Below are positions 6,895-15,705 of a stretch of DNA of 64,000 bases, piece by piece (position 1 is the first letter of the stretch; every line of letters starts with the position of its first letter). Source of the DNA: Shewanella corallii (lineage in GTDB: Bacteria; Pseudomonadota; Gammaproteobacteria; Enterobacterales; Shewanellaceae). The notes beneath the pieces were generated by a model that was not told the DNA's origin, ran no database searches, and saw only the letters and a program-made list of their open reading frames with translations. The DNA lies in the NCBI RefSeq assembly GCF_023349125.1, contig NZ_JAKIKT010000011.1, forward strand, positions 1-64,000. The letters are read 5' to 3'. Position numbers and translations under genes: made by a program.

Positions 6895-8046
6895 ATGTGC
6901 ATCGAGCAAAAAGTTACCGAATGGCGTCAGCATATTCACAAGCACCCGGAATTTGGTTTTGAGGAGTTTGAAACCTCCGCCATGGTGGCTGATTTGCTGG
7001 AAAGCTTTGGTTTGGAAGTACACCGCAACATTGGTCAAACCGGCGTTGTAGGTATTTTGAAGTGTGGCGACAGCGACCGTTCTATCGGTCTGCGCGCTGA
7101 TATGGATGCGCTGCACATTTGTGAGAAGAACGACTTCTCCCACGCCTCTGTGAATGAAGGCGTAATGCACGCCTGTGGTCACGATGGCCATACAGCCATG
7201 CTGCTGGGTGCAGCCCATGAGCTGTCCAAGAGCCGTAATTTCGACGGCACAGTTTATTTTATTTTCCAGCCAGGTGAAGAGCATGGCGTAGGCGCCAAGG
7301 CGATGATCGCCGATGGTCTGTTCACCCGCTGGAAAATTGATGCGGTTTACGCAATGCACAACCTGCCAGGCATTGAAGAAGGCAAGTTTGTGACCCGTCC
7401 GGGCTCTCTGATGGCCAGCGAAAGCGCCTTTGAAATTGAGATCCTGGCCACCGGCGGCCACGCGGCAATGCCACACATGGGTACTGACCCTATTGTTGTG
7501 GGTTCGCAAATTGTTCTGGGTATCCAGACTCTGGTATCCCGTCACCTGAGCGCGATTCACGAGACGGCCGTTATCTCTGTTACTGAATTCAAGACCAATG
7601 GCACGGTTAACGTGATCCCATCTTCAGTCACCATCAAGGGCGATACCCGCTCCTTTACCGATGAAGCGCTGGCCAAGATTGAAAAAGGTATCGAACGTAT
7701 TGTTGCCGGTCACTGTATGGCTGCAGGTGTTGATTACAAATACAGCTTCAACAACAGCTTCCTGTCGACCATCAACACAGCTGCTGAAGCGGGTTATGCG
7801 ACTGCGGCGGCTATCGCCCTGGTTGGCGAAGAGAATGTTAACGGTGCCTGTGAGCCATTCACTATCAGTGAAGACTTCTCCTTTATGCTGCGTCAGGCAC
7901 CTGGCTGTTACATCCTGGTAGGTAACGGCGTGGGTGAGTGTGGTGGTACTGCCCTGCACAACCCTTTCTACGACTTCAATGACAGAATCCTGATGCGTGG
8001 CGTTGGATTCTGGCAGAAGCTGGTTGAGCAGCAACTCAACAAATAA
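6895..8046 (+). CDS. M20D family amidohydrolase (deacylase)
   Basis: 383 residues. The metal/catalytic motifs of the aminoacylase-1/hippurate hydrolase group are intact: RADMDAL, HACGHDGH (His92, Cys94, His96) and QPGEEHG (Glu128/Glu129). The central lid domain contains the family's GTxNVIPSS block. The enzymes remove acyl groups from N-acyl amino acids or related amides. It is the last gene of the rightward operon. By analogy with DoeB/EutE it may remove an acyl group from the ring-opened product of the M24 enzyme, releasing a diamino acid for the lyase; this is inference. Confidence 0.9.
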   Translation: MCIEQKVTEWRQHIHKHPEFGFEEFETSAMVADLLESFGLEVHRNIGQTGVVGILKCGDSDRSIGLRADMDALHICEKNDFSHASVNEGVMHACGHDGHTAMLLGAAHELSKSRNFDGTVYFIFQPGEEHGVGAKAMIADGLFTRWKIDAVYAMHNLPGIEEGKFVTRPGSLMASESAFEIEILATGGHAAMPHMGTDPIVVGSQIVLGIQTLVSRHLSAIHETAVISVTEFKTNGTVNVIPSSVTIKGDTRSFTDEALAKIEKGIERIVAGHCMAAGVDYKYSFNNSFLSTINTAAEAGYATAAAIALVGEENVNGACEPFTISEDFSFMLRQAPGCYILVGNGVGECGGTALHNPFYDFNDRILMRGVGFWQKLVEQQLNK

Positions 8047-8062
8047 TTGATTTCAAAAAAGT

Positions 8063-8090
8063 AAAAAGCCTGCATTAGCAGGCTTTTTTA
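8063..8090. terminator. Bidirectional terminator
   Basis: The stem AAAAGCCTGC / GCAGGCTTTT around ATTA is flanked by A and T runs. It closes the M20 operon on the plus strand and, read the other way, overlaps the end of the acyltransferase region. Confidence 0.9.
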
Positions 8091-8091
8091 T

Positions 8092-8643
8092 TTATTCAGT
8101 GAAATCCGGAATCACTTTGGGCTTCTTGCCCTTGATGGTGCGGAAGAACTGCATCAGTCGATTCATATCTTCAACCATGTTGTCACCCGGTGTGAGCGGG
8201 GCAGTGATCACTATGGTCTTGCGGTCAAAATCAAATCCGATAGGGATAATAGGAACCTGAGCTTTTTTGGCGATATGGTAGAAGCCGGTTTTCCAGCGCT
8301 TAACTTCGCTGCGGGTGCCCTCTGGTGCCAGTGCCAGTTTGTACCCGGGATCTTCGGCAAACAGCTGAGCGACGGCATCCACCAGATTATTGTTTTTACG
8401 CCGGTCGACCGGGCTGCCCCCCATGGCCTTGAACAGCCAGCCCCATGGCGGGATAAATAGCTGATGCTTTCCCAGAAAGTGAATGTTTCTGTTAAGCGCT
8501 CCCCGGGCCATGACTCCAACAATAAAATCCCAGTTGCTGGTATGAGGTCCCACTATAATGATATATCTGCCGTCTGATGGCAGTTCCCCTTCGAACTGCC
8601 AGCCTGTCATTTTCATCAGCCAGCGACAAAATTTGGAAAACAT
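8092..8643 (-). CDS. PlsC-like acyltransferase
   Basis: 183 residues. The HTSNWD motif (HX4D) near the N-terminus and the APEGTRS block are the first and third motifs of glycerophosphate/lysophospholipid acyltransferases; SPVDRRKNN follows the usual second motif. The ATG at 8643 is chosen because it has an AGAGA stretch upstream and fits the family's N-terminus; an ATG at 8712 would add 23 atypical residues. It probably acylates a lysophospholipid or related acceptor at the inner membrane. It is monocistronic and divergent from the NTF2-like gene. Confidence 0.85.
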   Translation of the reverse strand: MFSKFCRWLMKMTGWQFEGELPSDGRYIIIVGPHTSNWDFIVGVMARGALNRNIHFLGKHQLFIPPWGWLFKAMGGSPVDRRKNNNLVDAVAQLFAEDPGYKLALAPEGTRSEVKRWKTGFYHIAKKAQVPIIPIGFDFDRKTIVITAPLTPGDNMVEDMNRLMQFFRTIKGKKPKVIPDFTE

Positions 8644-8732
8644 AACCCTGATTCTCTGAGTAGGATTGATAGGTAAACCTCTATAGTTTACCAAGGTATA
8701 GTGCAAAGGCATGGGGTTAAAGGAGAAATTGT

Positions 8733-9155
8733 ATGTGCTTAAAAATAGGGGCCATTATGCTGATGCTGCTGTCCCTGAACGCAATGGCCGTGCCGACAGA
8801 TGACATCAGCTCCATGCTAAGGCAGCAGGAGCAAGCCTGGAACCAGGGCGATATTGAAGGCTATATGTCAGGGTATTGGCAGGATGACAAGCTACGCTTT
8901 GTGTCCAATGGCACGGTCAGATATGGCTGGCAAACTACCCTGGATGCCTACCGTAAAAACTACCCCGACAAAGCCGCTATGGGGCAACTGAACTTCAAGA
9001 TAGAAGAGATCAAGATGCTCAGCAACTATGCGGCTCTGGTGGTTGGGCACTGGCAACTGAAACGAATAAAAGATGCTCCCGCTGGCATGTTCACACTACT
9101 GGTTGAGCGGATCGACGATCAGTGGGTGATCACCCATGATCACTCGTCAGACTAA
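8733..9155 (+). CDS. Secreted SnoaL/DUF4440 (NTF2-like) protein
   Basis: 140 residues with a signal peptide (MCLKIGAIMLMLLSLNAMA) and a single NTF2-like fold typical of DUF4440: QQEQAWNQGDIEGYMSGYW, FVSNGTVRYGW and a C-terminal VERIDDQWVITHDHSS. AAGGAGAA lies 6 bases before the ATG. Such proteins bind small ligands or act as periplasmic accessory factors; no function is established here. Confidence 0.82.
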   Translation: MCLKIGAIMLMLLSLNAMAVPTDDISSMLRQQEQAWNQGDIEGYMSGYWQDDKLRFVSNGTVRYGWQTTLDAYRKNYPDKAAMGQLNFKIEEIKMLSNYAALVVGHWQLKRIKDAPAGMFTLLVERIDDQWVITHDHSSD

Positions 9156-9160
9156 CTCAG

Positions 9161-9907
9161 TTACAGCCGGAATTTATCCCTGCTCAGCTCCTTTCCTTTG
9201 GGGTTATACCTGACCTCCAGACACTCCAGTTTGCCTGAACTGTGCCAGAGTAAAATACTGGTTGAACGGGTGCCGTATTCAGGATGGCAGATAAAGATAC
9301 TGGATAGTCTGCGCTCCCACTCCAGACTGACGCCGGTATTGGGCAAGCTGTCTTCCGGGGGCAGGCTCTGATCCAGCATCATGGGTAACAGAGATTCAGG
9401 CGTTATGCTCTGCTGACTGACAATAGCCTGTTCCAGCGCCATTTTTCCCCTGGCCATTTTCGGCCAGATATCATCAAGATCACCATTGCTTACCGCATGA
9501 AATCCATCTGAGATCAGGCTGTTTTCTTTGCTTCTGCTATTAAAAACATAGAGTTGGTTTTGCTGCTGATAGAGCAGATTGAAAGGGTTATAACTCTCGC
9601 TGTGTTGCGCCAGCCAGTCATCGGACAGTTCGGCTTTCAGCGCCTTTAATACCAGCTCACCCCGACTTAACCTGTCTTCCTGAGTGGCTGACAAATCGCG
9701 GATATTGGTCAGTGCAGAGACTTCACCCATGGCGTTGAATCCCAGCCAGGTTCCGCCCGCTTTAAGGTCTTTCCCTGCTCTGATGCCATTAGTCCCCGGC
9801 CACTCATGCATATGTTGGGTGGCTCTGTGATGAAACTCATCCCGGTTGGCGCAGATGATAAGGGGATAATCCGGGTGGCGGTTCTGGGCGATAAAGAGGA
9901 TACACAT
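9161..9907 (-). CDS. NRDE family protein (TANGO2-like)
   Basis: 248 residues beginning MCIL, with the eponymous CANRDEF motif at about 19-25 and GGTWLG near 52. The conserved Cys2 is consistent with the Ntn-hydrolase-like fold proposed for this family. Eukaryotic TANGO2/HRG-9 relatives have been linked to heme and lipid handling, and the bacterial function is unsettled. It is convergent with the NTF2-like gene (5 bases apart). Confidence 0.87.
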   Translation of the reverse strand: MCILFIAQNRHPDYPLIICANRDEFHHRATQHMHEWPGTNGIRAGKDLKAGGTWLGFNAMGEVSALTNIRDLSATQEDRLSRGELVLKALKAELSDDWLAQHSESYNPFNLLYQQQNQLYVFNSRSKENSLISDGFHAVSNGDLDDIWPKMARGKMALEQAIVSQQSITPESLLPMMLDQSLPPEDSLPNTGVSLEWERRLSSIFICHPEYGTRSTSILLWHSSGKLECLEVRYNPKGKELSRDKFRL

Positions 9908-9979
9908 AGGCTAACCTACAAGGAAAAGTCCTTATAAGTTAGCCTGTTCTAGTAACAAATCCCAGCGGGAAAATGCCTG

Positions 9980-11521
9980 CTAGTGATGGTGATGATCATG
10001 GCCATGTTGATGACTGTGAACCAGAGGTTTGGTAATCATCAGACGGCGCAGAAACTTACGTGGGCCAAGGCGCATTAAACTGGCACCAAAGATCAATGCC
10101 AGTAAGGCCAGGGCCAGCCATTGCAGGCTTTCCGGGAAAGCGATCAGGCTCTCCTTCACCAGGAATATCTGATGGGCAATCAGCAGCAAGCCGCCGACGA
10201 TAGCAACCAGGACCGCACTTTGTTTCAGGCTCATTAATTTGAGTTGCGACCAGTTCAGGATAGGTGCCGCCAGCAGCGCCAGCATTACCGCCGAGTCTGA
10301 CCAACCACTCCATGCCAGCGACACCGCCAGCACAACGCCACCGAGATTGCAGAATCGGGTTGGCAGGAACACCAGCATCAAAATCAGCACCTGCATTAAG
10401 GGGTGATCCAGTGGCACTGAAGGGTGACCTATCAGGTTGGCCAACACCAGGCTCAGAACCACCCAGGGGGCGCTGCGATCGACCAGTTGGCTAAAACCAA
10501 ACTGCAATGCACTCTGGTTCCCGGTTGGATGAGGATCTGTCGGCTGCACCTTAAACAGGGTCAGACAGGCACCAATCACCAGCAAGCCGAGCAGTTGTGC
10601 CAGCATAAATTCAGGCCCCAACAGCAATAGGGTGACCAACAGGGCTTCAGGCCCCGCCAGACGTTGCAACCAGAGCAGAGGCAATTTGTCTGTTGTCGGC
10701 GTCAGGCCAAAAGAAAAACGCGTCGCTGCCAGCATATAGGCCAGCAACAGAGCCGGGGCGACCTGGGTTGTCCACGACAACAGCTGATCGATACTGTGTT
10801 CATGGCCGCTGTGATGGTGGTGACCACCTGAGTCCAGCAGTAACAGAAGCGCCAGTAGTCCAATACCCAAAAGACTGCCGATACCTGCCTGATATTCAAA
10901 TTTACCCTGACGATCCGGGTCATGCTGACCATGGGGCTGATGCAGCACCACATGCAGAATAGAACCTGTTACAAAGGCCTGTAAGTAGACAGTGTTATCA
11001 ATACTCAGCTGGCTGAGCAGTTGGGCACTGGCAAAGTAGCCTACAGAGGTCAGTACCATCATGGCGGCAATAACCAGACTGGCCCATTTGGTACCGACCT
11101 GAGGCTTCAACAGCCACCAAATAGCCAGGCCCACGGGCAAGCGGTGCAGAATGACGCCCAGCGCCAACAGCGGAGAGTTACCTTCCTGCTGAGCCAGTAC
11201 CATGGCGCCGCCGTCTGTCAGTGTATGCAGCAGCAGGCCACCAATACCCAATGCCAGTGTCAGGTTATGGGTGATCTCTGAGTAGCGGTGAAACAGGCGC
11301 TCACTGGCGGTGGGCCCCCAAAGTCCAAGTACCACAAACAGTAGTGACAGGAATCCACCGTGATGCAGGAGTTCCGGCAGGATATGTACCAGTACCAGGC
11401 CGCCGAGGGAGACAAAAATAAAGCCATCCAAGCCTTTTTGCAGACCGCTCCCAGAGGAAAAATAGCGGTAAAACAAAGGGCCTATAAGTAAGGCAATGCA
11501 ACTGGCAAATAAATACAGCAT
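9980..11521 (-). CDS. Large His-rich membrane protein, ZIP-like N-terminal half
   Basis: 513 residues with many hydrophobic segments. The first half resembles ZIP metal transporters: LVHILPELLHHGG, then HTLTDGGAM and HRLPVGLAIWW, which match the paired metal-binding helices of ZIP proteins. Two His-rich loops (HQPHGQHD and GGHHHHSGHEHS) and a C-terminal tail HSHQHGHDHHHH would bind Zn, Ni or Co. The second half adds several more helices that I do not recognise, about double the length of a usual ZIP. The ATG at 11521 is preferred over a GTG three codons upstream. Divalent metal transport at the inner membrane is likely; direction and metal are unknown. Confidence 0.7.
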   Translation of the reverse strand: MLYLFASCIALLIGPLFYRYFSSGSGLQKGLDGFIFVSLGGLVLVHILPELLHHGGFLSLLFVVLGLWGPTASERLFHRYSEITHNLTLALGIGGLLLHTLTDGGAMVLAQQEGNSPLLALGVILHRLPVGLAIWWLLKPQVGTKWASLVIAAMMVLTSVGYFASAQLLSQLSIDNTVYLQAFVTGSILHVVLHQPHGQHDPDRQGKFEYQAGIGSLLGIGLLALLLLLDSGGHHHHSGHEHSIDQLLSWTTQVAPALLLAYMLAATRFSFGLTPTTDKLPLLWLQRLAGPEALLVTLLLLGPEFMLAQLLGLLVIGACLTLFKVQPTDPHPTGNQSALQFGFSQLVDRSAPWVVLSLVLANLIGHPSVPLDHPLMQVLILMLVFLPTRFCNLGGVVLAVSLAWSGWSDSAVMLALLAAPILNWSQLKLMSLKQSAVLVAIVGGLLLIAHQIFLVKESLIAFPESLQWLALALLALIFGASLMRLGPRKFLRRLMITKPLVHSHQHGHDHHHH

Positions 11522-11675
11522 GGAACCCACGGGGCACAGAGAAAGAAAGGCCGCACATTATAGCAGCACAATTTACGCTGGTCAGTAGTGAAAATCATTC
11601 GCAACTGGGGCGGAAATAAAAGTGTGGCTCAAGCCACAGGGAATAACCAATTGATAGTGATCAACAGCAATTCAA

Positions 11676-12221
11676 TTATCGCTGTTGAATGGCATCCACT
11701 GCAGCGGGCAGGAACACTTCACTGACTATCAGGGTTTGTCCCTGATAGTCGAAATAACGTCTGCGCCCCCACAGTGGCTCTTGCTGACGCTGCTGTAGCT
11801 TTTGGGTCAGTTGCTCAAGTCGCACACAGGAGTCAAATTTTGCCACTTCTATCTCGCCGGGAGTGTATGCTTTACTTGAGTACAGAAGTTCACCCAGGGG
11901 ACGGTTTCCCAGGGTTTGCAGGCCGGTTTCATCATCCTGCATCAGGGTTTCCGGGATAAGTGTACTGGCAAACACCCAGGGCACATTGTCCAGATAGAGC
12001 AGGACTTCACGGGTCCAGTAGCGGGTTGTCTGACCCTGATGCCACTGCTCACCGACAAGTTCGACGGAAAAGTCCCGACAGCAGAGCTTTAATTTTGCGG
12101 TCAGACTGTCTTTTGACAGCAGCCAGTCATAGAGGGGAGATGAAGGTAAATTTTCCGCTTTTGCTGGCGAAAACCACTGAATTGATTCACCATAAGGAAA
12201 ACTGAAGCGGGTCACATCCAT
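11676..12221 (-). CDS. ubiC: Chorismate--pyruvate lyase
   Basis: 181 residues with the UbiC signatures TRYWTREVLLYLDNVPWVFASTLIP (about 66-90), the LGNRPLGELLY block and the C-terminal LWGRRRYF...VSEVFLPA. The enzyme releases pyruvate from chorismate to give 4-hydroxybenzoate, the first step of ubiquinone synthesis in the cytosol. ubiA is not adjacent in this window. It is divergent from the FliL-like gene. Confidence 0.93.
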   Translation of the reverse strand: MDVTRFSFPYGESIQWFSPAKAENLPSSPLYDWLLSKDSLTAKLKLCCRDFSVELVGEQWHQGQTTRYWTREVLLYLDNVPWVFASTLIPETLMQDDETGLQTLGNRPLGELLYSSKAYTPGEIEVAKFDSCVRLEQLTQKLQQRQQEPLWGRRRYFDYQGQTLIVSEVFLPAAVDAIQQR

Positions 12222-12333
12222 CTGATTACTCGTTACAAATACTGCGAACTCCGGCAGTCTAGCACAGGCTGACGGTCACAGGTAGAACCCGCCTGAATAT
12301 GGATTTGATTGGATAAAGGAGTTTATCGCGCCC

Positions 12334-12738
12334 ATGAAAGCCCTAGTAATTGCGACAGCCTTTTTGATGACGCTATTGGCCGGCAATGCCCGCGCCAACG
12401 AAGCTCAGCCTCAGGCCGAGTACGCCTATTATGGGTTTGAGCCGGAAATTGTGACCAACTATATCTCCAATCGTAAAAAGTTGGGATTTGTCAGGGTCAG
12501 CGTTGAGTTGATGGTGAAATCTCCCGATGACCTCTTGATGATGGAGCACCATGACCCTCTGTTGCGTTCCGCCATTGTGGAGATATTGGGGAATCAACAG
12601 GAAGAGCAGATCAAGTCCATGACCGGGCGTGAAGATATCCGCCGTGAGTGCTACGATACCGTCAATCAATTGCTTAAGCAGGAAACCGGCGAAGCCCGGG
12701 TGGTCAACCTGCTTTTTACCCGTTATCTCTACGACTGA
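12334..12738 (+). CDS. FliL-like exported/membrane protein
   Basis: 134 residues. A signal peptide or anchor (residues 1-21, ending ARA) precedes a FliL domain with YYGFEPEIVTNYIS, LGFVRVSVELMVKS, DPLLRSAIVEILGNQ and the terminal VVNLLFTRYLYD. True FliL sits in flagellar operons, while this copy lies between ubiC and rlmF and lacks flagellar neighbours. It is probably a FliL paralogue with an unknown periplasmic partner. Confidence 0.8.
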   Translation: MKALVIATAFLMTLLAGNARANEAQPQAEYAYYGFEPEIVTNYISNRKKLGFVRVSVELMVKSPDDLLMMEHHDPLLRSAIVEILGNQQEEQIKSMTGREDIRRECYDTVNQLLKQETGEARVVNLLFTRYLYD

Positions 12739-12781
12739 CATCTGAGTTTAATTATGGTGTCGGTCATCACCGGCACCATTC

Positions 12782-13888
12782 ATGAAAGCTGCAAAAAAGT
12801 CCCAGTCTGCCAATCCTTCCCCAGCTGCTCGCAAGTCCAGGGCGGCAGCCAAAAACAGAGCGGCCAAAAAGCCGGATTCAGGCACACCTAAAGCCGGTAA
12901 AACGCCAGCGTCCAGGCGCAAACAGGTTGGTCACACCGGCGCAAGCAAGCTGGCTGGCAAAGGGCTGCACCCATATAATCCTATGAATCGTGGCTATGAC
13001 TTTGACGAGCTTATCAAGGTGGAGCCACGACTTAAGCGATTCGTAAAGCCCAATCCCTACGGCAACCTCTCGGTGGACTTTGCTGATCCCCAGGCTGTTA
13101 AAGCCCTCAACTCAGCCCTGCTGGGACACCACTATGATATCCAGGCATGGGACATTCCCGAGGGCTTCTTATGTCCGCCTGTGCCGGGACGCGCCGACTA
13201 TATTCATCATCTGGCTGACCTGCTGGCTGATGGCGGCAAAATACCAAAGGGACAAAAAGTCTCAGTGCTGGATATAGGTACCGGCGCCAACGGTATTTAC
13301 CCCCTGGTCGGGCATAAAAGTTTTGGCTGGCACTTTGTTGCCAGCGATATTGACCCGGTTTCACTGGAAAACTTCAGCGCCATTATCAGAGCCAATAAGC
13401 TGGACCGCAAAATAGCGCTGCGGCTGCAAGGCCAGGCCAAACATACCTTCAGCGGTATTATCCAATCGGGTGAGCGATACGATGCCAGCATGTGTAACCC
13501 GCCTTTTCACGCCTCTTTGGAAGAAGCGGCTGCAGGAACTCAGAAGAAACTGAAGAACCTGGCGGCCAGTAAAGGAGTTAAGCATGACACTAAACTCAAG
13601 CTTAACTTTGGTGGACAGAAGGCTGAGCTTTGGTGCGAAGGGGGCGAACTGAGATTTCTTGAGGATATGATCCGTGAAAGCCAGCAGTTTGCCGGTCAAT
13701 GTCAGTGGTTCACCTCGCTGGTTTCCAAGTCTGACAATCTAAGGCCTTGCCGTCGTCTGCTGCAGAAGCTGGAGGCTGAGTCGGTACGTGTGATTGAGAT
13801 GCATCAGGGTAACAAGATTACCAGGGTATTGGCATGGAGCTTTTTAACTGATGAGCAGCGTAAGCTGTGGTCAAAATTCAAAGCCTGA
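12782..13888 (+). CDS. rlmF: 23S rRNA (adenine(1618)-N6)-methyltransferase
   Basis: 368 residues. The catalytic domain starts at about residue 58 (KGLHPYNPMNRGYDF). It holds the PPVPGRADYIHHLADLL block, the SAM-binding LDIGTGANGIYPL and the N6-adenine methylase motif NPPF. E. coli RlmF is about 308 residues; the extra N-terminal 57 residues here are Lys/Ala/Ser-rich and probably bind RNA. It modifies A1618 of 23S rRNA. Confidence 0.93.
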   Translation: MKAAKKSQSANPSPAARKSRAAAKNRAAKKPDSGTPKAGKTPASRRKQVGHTGASKLAGKGLHPYNPMNRGYDFDELIKVEPRLKRFVKPNPYGNLSVDFADPQAVKALNSALLGHHYDIQAWDIPEGFLCPPVPGRADYIHHLADLLADGGKIPKGQKVSVLDIGTGANGIYPLVGHKSFGWHFVASDIDPVSLENFSAIIRANKLDRKIALRLQGQAKHTFSGIIQSGERYDASMCNPPFHASLEEAAAGTQKKLKNLAASKGVKHDTKLKLNFGGQKAELWCEGGELRFLEDMIRESQQFAGQCQWFTSLVSKSDNLRPCRRLLQKLEAESVRVIEMHQGNKITRVLAWSFLTDEQRKLWSKFKA

Positions 13889-13912
13889 ATGCACCGTATT
13901 TGTAGTGGTATG

Positions 13913-13944
13913 AAACAAAGACCGGCAAATGCCGGTCTTTGTTT
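13913..13944. terminator. Bidirectional terminator between rlmF and the regulator gene
   Basis: AAACAAAGACCGGC / GCCGGTCTTTGTTT form a 14-bp perfect stem around AAAT. It lies between convergent genes and can serve both. Confidence 0.9.
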
Positions 13945-13960
13945 ATCAATTTGAACCATT

Positions 13961-14869
13961 TTACTGGGCTGCGGTCCAGATCAGCTGGCCGGTATTGCTC
14001 AGGTCGTAACCCGTCAGCACCCCTGCCATCTGCCGGGTTTGTGGACTGGCCAGCATGGTAAACAGCTGCTGTAATTGGCGTCGGAAGTAGATGCTCTGGG
14101 TCATCACAAAGTCGAAAGACTCATTCAGCAAGGGAACAAATCCCAGCCCACTCTCGGCGGCCACCGCCTGACAACCAAAACCAATATCGGCATCACCACG
14201 GGCGATATAGCCTGCCAGCTCTCGTTCGCTGTGGGCGGTCAAAATAGCATTGAGCTGATCTGCCCTGGCTCCCTGACTCAGCAGCCAGTGCTCCAGATGC
14301 TGCTGACTGCCTGCACCTTCCTGACGGAATACCCAGCGCCATGGTTGCCCCAGAATCTGCGACTGTTCCAGACATCTGTGCTGGATATCAGGACGTACAA
14401 TCAAACCCTGTTGACGGGTATAGCCGTGGATCATGATCCACTGCTGGTGGTTGGCATAGCCCTTAAGCAGTGCTGGATGGCGAATATTGCGCTCCTCCAG
14501 GCTGCCCCAGTGCAGGGTACAGACGTCAGCATAGCCTTTGGACAACAGCTCCAGACCCAGACGTGAGCCTGTGGCGCTGTAGCTGATCAGTTCGCGACTG
14601 CCGACCTGAGACATCAGGCGGGCTACCAACATGGCCAACAGCGGGTCATCACTGCCGGTGATCAGCAGTCTGTCGGTCAGCATACCTGAGTGGCAGGAAT
14701 CCATAATCCAGCGGTCAATCAGGATCTTGGGGAACAGCCATTTGCCGGTAATCTTGGTGGCAGGCAGGATCCTGTCATTGGCCATGGCATAGACTTTCTT
14801 CTCGTTCAGATCCAGGTACTCGGCTACCTGCCTGGCACTCATGTAGACCAGATCACTTGCTTGTGTCAT
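13961..14869 (-). CDS. HTH regulator with PBP-like ligand domain, fdhD-linked
   Basis: 302 residues. The N-terminus has an excisionase/MerR-type helix-turn-helix (YMSARQVAEYLDLNEKKVYAMANDRILPAT, residues 9-38) like those fused to PBP_like domains. The rest looks like a periplasmic-binding-protein fold used as a cytosolic sensor (DPLLAMLVARL, YADVCTLHWGS, FRQEGAGSQQHLEHWL, GDADIGFGCQAVA). Such proteins often sense oxyanions or cofactors, so a molybdate or tungstate ligand is a plausible guess beside formate dehydrogenase genes. Its ATG overlaps the fdhD stop (ATGA), so the two are co-translated. It has no AAA+ domain and cannot itself be a sigma-54 activator. Confidence 0.75.
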   Translation of the reverse strand: MTQASDLVYMSARQVAEYLDLNEKKVYAMANDRILPATKITGKWLFPKILIDRWIMDSCHSGMLTDRLLITGSDDPLLAMLVARLMSQVGSRELISYSATGSRLGLELLSKGYADVCTLHWGSLEERNIRHPALLKGYANHQQWIMIHGYTRQQGLIVRPDIQHRCLEQSQILGQPWRWVFRQEGAGSQQHLEHWLLSQGARADQLNAILTAHSERELAGYIARGDADIGFGCQAVAAESGLGFVPLLNESFDFVMTQSIYFRRQLQQLFTMLASPQTRQMAGVLTGYDLSNTGQLIWTAAQ

Positions 14870-15705
14870 CAGGACTCCTTGCTGACGTCAAACTCGAGGT
14901 TTTCAGCGCCGTGATAAACCAGGAAATGACGTCCTTTGGCACGGGCAATAATGGTAATGCCCAGTTTTTGTGCCAGCTCCAGACCCATTTGGGTTACGCC
15001 ACTGCGGGACAGCAACAGAGGAATGCCCATCTTGGCCACCTTTATCACCATCTCAGAGGTCAGACGTCCCGTGGTATAGAAAATCTTGTCGTGACCTGAC
15101 TCGCTGGCCAGCCACATATCACCGGCCAGGGTATCCACCGCATTGTGACGACCTACATCTTCTACAAAGGCCATAATCTTTTCGTTCTGGCACAAACCGC
15201 AGCCATGAACGGCACCGGCGTTTTTATAGGTTTCGTTGTATTCGCTGATGTTTTTCAACAGCGCATACAGGGTGCTTTGCTTGAGCGTTGGCGTCGGCAG
15301 TTGGATATCTTCCAGCCCCTGCATAAAGCCACCGTAAACCGTGCCCTGGCCACAACCCGTGGTCACCGTCTTTTCAGACAGCTTTTTATCCAGATCTTCA
15401 GTTTGCTCTTTGGTGATGATGGCGGCTGAGTTGGTGTCCCAGTCGACAATCACTGACTCCAGCTGGCTGACATCGGAAATAAAGCCCTGATTTTTCAGAT
15501 AACCCAGTGCCAGCGACTCAGCTTTGGCCCCCAGGGTCATCAGAGTCACAATGGGACGCCAGTTCAGGTACACAGTCAGTGGGCGTTCACAGGCGATAAA
15601 CTTGTTTTCCACTTCACCGCGTTCATTCACTGCGGTAACAGGGATAGTCAGTGGCACTTCGGCCCGGGTTTTCACTATGGAGAGGGAAGGGGTTGTCTGG
15701 CTCAT
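14869..15705 (-). CDS. fdhD: Formate dehydrogenase accessory sulfurtransferase
   Basis: 278 residues. FdhD carries sulfur from IscS to the Mo-bisPGD cofactor so that formate dehydrogenase becomes active. Family marks seen are ERPLTVYLNWRPIVTLM, the Cys motif TTGCGQGTVYGG (single Cys rather than CxxC), HGCGLC, and the C-terminal VEDVGRHNAVDTLAG with TTGRLTSEMVIK. The ATG at 15705 is preceded by AGGA; the frame is open upstream but lacks a better start. It is divergent from the fdh block, whose products it matures. Confidence 0.93.
   Translation of the reverse strand: MSQTTPSLSIVKTRAEVPLTIPVTAVNERGEVENKFIACERPLTVYLNWRPIVTLMTLGAKAESLALGYLKNQGFISDVSQLESVIVDWDTNSAAIITKEQTEDLDKKLSEKTVTTGCGQGTVYGGFMQGLEDIQLPTPTLKQSTLYALLKNISEYNETYKNAGAVHGCGLCQNEKIMAFVEDVGRHNAVDTLAGDMWLASESGHDKIFYTTGRLTSEMVIKVAKMGIPLLLSRSGVTQMGLELAQKLGITIIARAKGRHFLVYHGAENLEFDVSKES

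Noticed and set aside
12334..12738. Flagellar operon around the FliL-like gene
   Set aside because: Neighbours are ubiC and rlmF; no other flagellar gene is present, so it is listed only as a FliL-like paralogue.
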